From the NCBI GenBank assembly GCA_963971535.1, contig OZ020586.1, positions 74,940,949-75,004,948 of the forward strand: DNA of 64,000 bases, read 5' to 3'. Of this stretch, positions 60,508-64,000 are shown in pieces. This stretch comes from Notolepis coatsorum (lineage: Eukaryota > Chordata > Actinopteri > Aulopiformes > Paralepididae). A program made the translations under genes and the position numbers. The notes under the pieces were generated by a model, which saw only the letters and a program-made list of their open reading frames with translations, made no database searches and was not told the DNA's origin. Each line of letters opens with the position of its first letter. Positions within the stretch are counted from its first letter, which is position 1.

Positions 60508-63500
60508 TTAACACTTTCCGTGCCAGCAGGGGGAGCCAAAAATAGCGATTGAGTGCCAGCGCTGTAGTCAATGGGAGGGCGATCATATTTGCGAACGCAT
60601 AAACTATATCTTAAATTATGGCTATGTGTCTGTCGTGTATGTTGTCTATTTACACAACTACATAATACAAGAATCACGGAGATGTTGATAGCGTTGAACC
60701 CATGGCTTTAATGACGTACCCCCAACCCTGCAGTACATTTATGTAGTTGTAGTTTTGATCACTTCCGGCCATTTTGAATGCGCATCTACAGCGATCAAGA
60801 ACATTGAGTCTTTGAATGGTCCTGCGAAATCAAGGTGTACTCGCTGCCACGGTGATGATGGCCATTCCCATGGATGTAGAGCAGCCTGTGGTGGTGCATT
60901 CTGCATCTTCTGACATCCGGGGCAGCTCTTTGCCATGTCCTCGATTTGCTTATCGATTCCTGGCCACCAGGTGTCCTTCATGTAATGCTTCCAACACTCT
61001 GGTGCGCAGCTTGGACGGAATCACTACTCGTGAACCACACATCAGCGTTCCCTGGCACACTGACAGTTGCTCTCTCCTCGCTGAGAATGCTGGATATATT
61101 GAGTTACCGTGTCGTGGCCACCCCTTCACAGTGATGTCATAGATCTGTGACAGTGTGGGGTCGTTGCGTGTCTCTCTTTGGATGAGAGCGTTGGTCACTG
61201 GCAGCTGGTTGACGATTGTGGTGTGAAACACCTCTGCTGGGTCTACAGCTGCGGCTGTCTCTGCGGTTTGCAGGGGTAGACGTGACAGTCCGTCAGCATT
61301 CCCATGCTGTTTCGTCCCCTTGAACTCGATGTCATACTGATGTGCCCCCAGGAAGAGTGACCACCGCTGTAGCCGCTGCGCCGTCATTATCGGAACGCCT
61401 TTCCGGGGATTGAAGATAGATATGAGAGGCTGATGGTCTGTCAGAAGCGTGAACTTTTGACCATACAGGTAGTGGTTAAACTTCTTGACCCCCCATACGA
61501 GACTGAGGGCCTCTCGGTCAATTTGAGCGTAGTTGCGCTCAGCTTTAGTCAATGATCTTGAGGCGAAGGCTATTGGCTTCTCTGAGCCATCTGGAAATGT
61601 ATGTGACAACACCGCTCCAATGCCATAAGGTGAGGCATCACATGCTAATTTAATGGGTAAAGACGGATTGAAGTGAGCGAGCACCTGTTCTGACGTGATG
61701 AGACTCTTAGACTCCTGAAAAGCCTTCTTGCAGCTGTCAGTCCACTTCCAGTGTGTTCCTGCCTGCAGCAGCGTGTTCAGAGGGTGCAGCACAGTTGATA
61801 GATTGGGTAAAAACTTGTGGTAGTAGTTTACAAGTCCAAGGTAAGAACGGAGCTGAGACACATTCTCTGGTGGTGGTGCTTTAAGCACAGCTTCAATCTT
61901 GTCCTGAGATTTGTGTAGGCCGTTCTTGTTGATCACATGTCCGCAGTAGGATATTTCCTTTTTGAAAAACTCACATTTTGGTTGGTTAGCTCGAAGTCCA
62001 TATTCATGCAGCCTTGTGAGCACCTGTTCCAGGTTTGATAGATGCTCCTGATCATCCTTGCCGGTGACAAGAATGTCGTCAAGGTAACACTGTGTACCTG
62101 GGACTCCTTGTAGTACCTGGTCCATTGTCCTCTGCCAGATAGCTGGGGCTGAAGCTATACCAAACACAAGGCGGTTGTATTGGTAAAGGCCTTTGTGTGT
62201 GTTGATAGTCAGATACGGCTTTGATGAATCCTCAACCTCCATCTGAAGGTAAGCTTGAGCCAGGTCAATTTTAGTGAAACGTTCCCCTCCTGACAGGGAG
62301 GCGAAGATGTCCTCTATACGGGGCAGAGGATACTGTACGGTGTGGAGCACTGCATTTACAGTTACTTTAAAGTCCCCACAAATGCGCACTTTACTTTGAC
62401 TTCCTGGCTTTGTGTCTGTGTTTTTCTTCATTACTGGGACTATGGGCGTTGCCCATTCACTCCACTCCACCTTGGACAGCACTCCTGTCTGTTCCAAGCT
62501 TTTCAACTCCGCTTCTACTGCGGGGCGGATTGCATAAGGCACGGGCCGGGCTTTATGAAATTTCGGGCTTGCATTCTCCTCTATCTCAATCGTTGCCTTT
62601 ATACCTTTTAGTGTTCCCAGTTCCTTCCTGAACACTTCATGTGCCTCTGCGAGTATCTTTGACAGTCTCCCAGACGTGGCGTTCTTCTCATCTCCTGCTG
62701 ACACACACAAAGATTTAACAGCCAGTCCAGTTTAATTTTTCTGAGCCACTCACGGCCAAACAGCGGAGGACCCCCATTTGGTATAACATACATGTCCAGC
62801 TCCTTAGTTTTGTCTTTGTATTTCACTGTGACCCGTATTTTCCCTTTTGGAGCTACATTTTCTCCGGTGTAAGTCTTCAGCAACACCTTTGTAATTTTCA
62901 GAGCTATCTGTGGATACAGTCTTTTGTAGTCGTTCTCATAAATCACTGATAAGGCGGAGCCTGTGTCCAACTCCATTTTGAGTCTCGCTCCTGCCACTTC
63001 TGGAGTGATCCATATTATTTTACATGCTGACTTATAGGGAGGTCACTGGGGCGGGGCCTGGTCAAGTGCAAGGGTTTTTGTTTTCGTTCATGTAGTACAA
63101 TAGGTACTGGAGATGAGGTATATCTCGATAGGCGAAAGAGCGAGACGCTCAGCCAGTACTCATATAACTAGGTTATATACATAACCTATCGTTTGCAGTC
63201 AACATTGTCGAAACGGATAGTTTTTTTAATCGGTTCATTTCCGTTTTATACCATTTTGAAAAACGCTCGTTTTTTTAAACTTCCAGAAAAAAAATTAAGA
63301 TTCCTAGATAATAGCTCTTTAGTGGAATACACAAAACACGTTGTCATTTTTCGGCCTATTTATGAATCGTTTTCAAATAAACACTAGATTATCGATAGTA
63401 TAGGTGTACTACTTATGCACGCTAGAGAAGCGGGCTGAAAAATCGATTATCTTATTTCCTGATCAGCACACACACACTCACAGCCACACACACGGGACAC

Positions 63501-63990
63501 GCTGATATATAGGTGAAAAGAGCTCTGATTATCCCAAGACTGGTAAAATAGATTCCTTACCTCAGATCAGATGTTCTCCAAAAAGATTATTCCAATTCCT
63601 GATCGCCATTCCAAATATCGATCGCGTTTATTGATCCAACGCTGGGTACTGGAAATACATAATCCACGCTGTTCTGAGGGTGGGCAATGACTGGGATCGT
63701 CTCCGGTTACATGCCTGACAAGTAAAATGTGGATTCCAGACTCTTTTTTTCCCATCCATTTCATTCAGTCCAATCCAATGGGGTGCAATACCATCCAGAG
63801 AGACGATAGGGGGCCGTATTTTCCCTGCTCAGACAGATCCCCACTGGTAACGTGAAGCTAGATTGATGAAAAATTAATGGAAATCGATAATAAAAAAAAC
63901 AACAATTAAAAACAAGATTTCTCGTCGGTTGGCACTCAACGTATGGCATGAACTAACGAGATTTCTCATGGCTGGCACTCAAAGTGTTAA
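60508..63990 (+). mobile_element. TTAA-flanked element, family A, copy 4, carrying a retrotransposon
   Basis: TTAA at 60508-60511 and 63987-63990; ends 'cactttccgtgccagc' and 'ggctggcactcaaagtg'. The flanking repeat unit reads 'aacccttaaagatccac' when empty, so the TTAA duplication is proven. Family A sequence breaks off near 60638 and resumes near 63185 ('gtttgcagtcaacattgtc'); the ~2.5 kb between is a decayed Ty3/gypsy insertion. Confidence 0.88.
60739..62997 (-). pseudogene. Ty3/gypsy pol remnant: protease, reverse transcriptase, RNase H, partial integrase
   Basis: Minus strand, in order: retropepsin with MELDTGSALSVIY and FGREWL (62997-62608); reverse transcriptase with GDFKVTVNAVLHTVQYPLPR, FTKIDLAQAYLQM and the catalytic QCYLDDILVTG; RNase H with LACDASPYGIGAVLS and LLTDHQPLISIF (to 60950); then, in another frame, the integrase part TWWPGIDKQIEDMAKSCPGC and HLDFAGPFKDSMFLIAVDAH (60981-60739). 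Frames change near 62700 and near 60960, where part of the integrase zinc-binding region is missing. Gag, the integrase C-terminus and clear LTRs are absent. It is non-functional. Confidence 0.92.
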
Positions 63991-64000
63991 AGATCCACTC

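Noticed and set aside
60640-63185. Complete Ty3/gypsy element with LTRs
   Set aside because: Gag, integrase C-terminus and matching terminal repeats are missing, and two frame changes break pol.

Overview
This is eukaryotic DNA, almost certainly from a ray-finned (teleost) fish. It shows small exons separated by long, transposon-filled introns, fish-type LINE and SINE tails, hAT and TTAA-target DNA transposons, and three vertebrate genes that I recognise by translated exon sequence and matching splice phases: msto1 (minus strand, 5' half only), tmem79 (plus strand, complete CDS) and mef2d (minus strand, 3' half only). In human all three lie in chromosome 1q22, so the window looks like a conserved block. 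msto1 and tmem79 are divergently arranged; tmem79 and mef2d converge.

Layout. 1-18,320: four msto1 coding exons (18,320 down to 2,435). Intron 1 (11.3 kb) holds a hAT element nested in another hAT, a 6.4-kb LTR retrotransposon without coding capacity that is itself broken by a third hAT, and a 200-N assembly gap. 18,321-24,600: msto1 promoter (CCAAT cluster, NRF1-like site), copies of one LINE family with an ATTG-type tail, and a possible tmem79 promoter with a CLEAR/E-box palindrome. 24,807-32,345: tmem79 in four coding exons (436 codons); intron 3 is almost entirely a minisatellite. 32,350-39,190: intergenic LINE fragments, foldback repeats and a local duplication carrying different insertions in each copy. 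39,190-58,274: 3' part of mef2d, with a ~3.9-kb 3' UTR, the terminal exon, a 69-nt candidate cassette exon and the polyQ exon. 58,275-64,000: upstream mef2d intron, full of TTAA-target elements, one of which carries a decayed Ty3/gypsy pol.

Main new-looking points: (1) a frame-preserving 69-nt mef2d exon whose 5' splice site sits 5 bases from an uninterrupted (GACA)n array of about 1.9 kb, with a 40-bp minisatellite on its other side that repeats an acceptor-like sequence in every unit; (2) two families of ~0.95-kb TTAA-flanked non-autonomous elements, some sharing one TTAA back to back, one of them ending 33 nt from a mef2d splice acceptor; (3) several insertions whose empty site is present elsewhere in the same window, so the target duplications can be read directly; (4) a non-coding LTR retrotransposon with its own internal minisatellite. 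I saw no bacterial operon, CRISPR array or other prokaryotic system.
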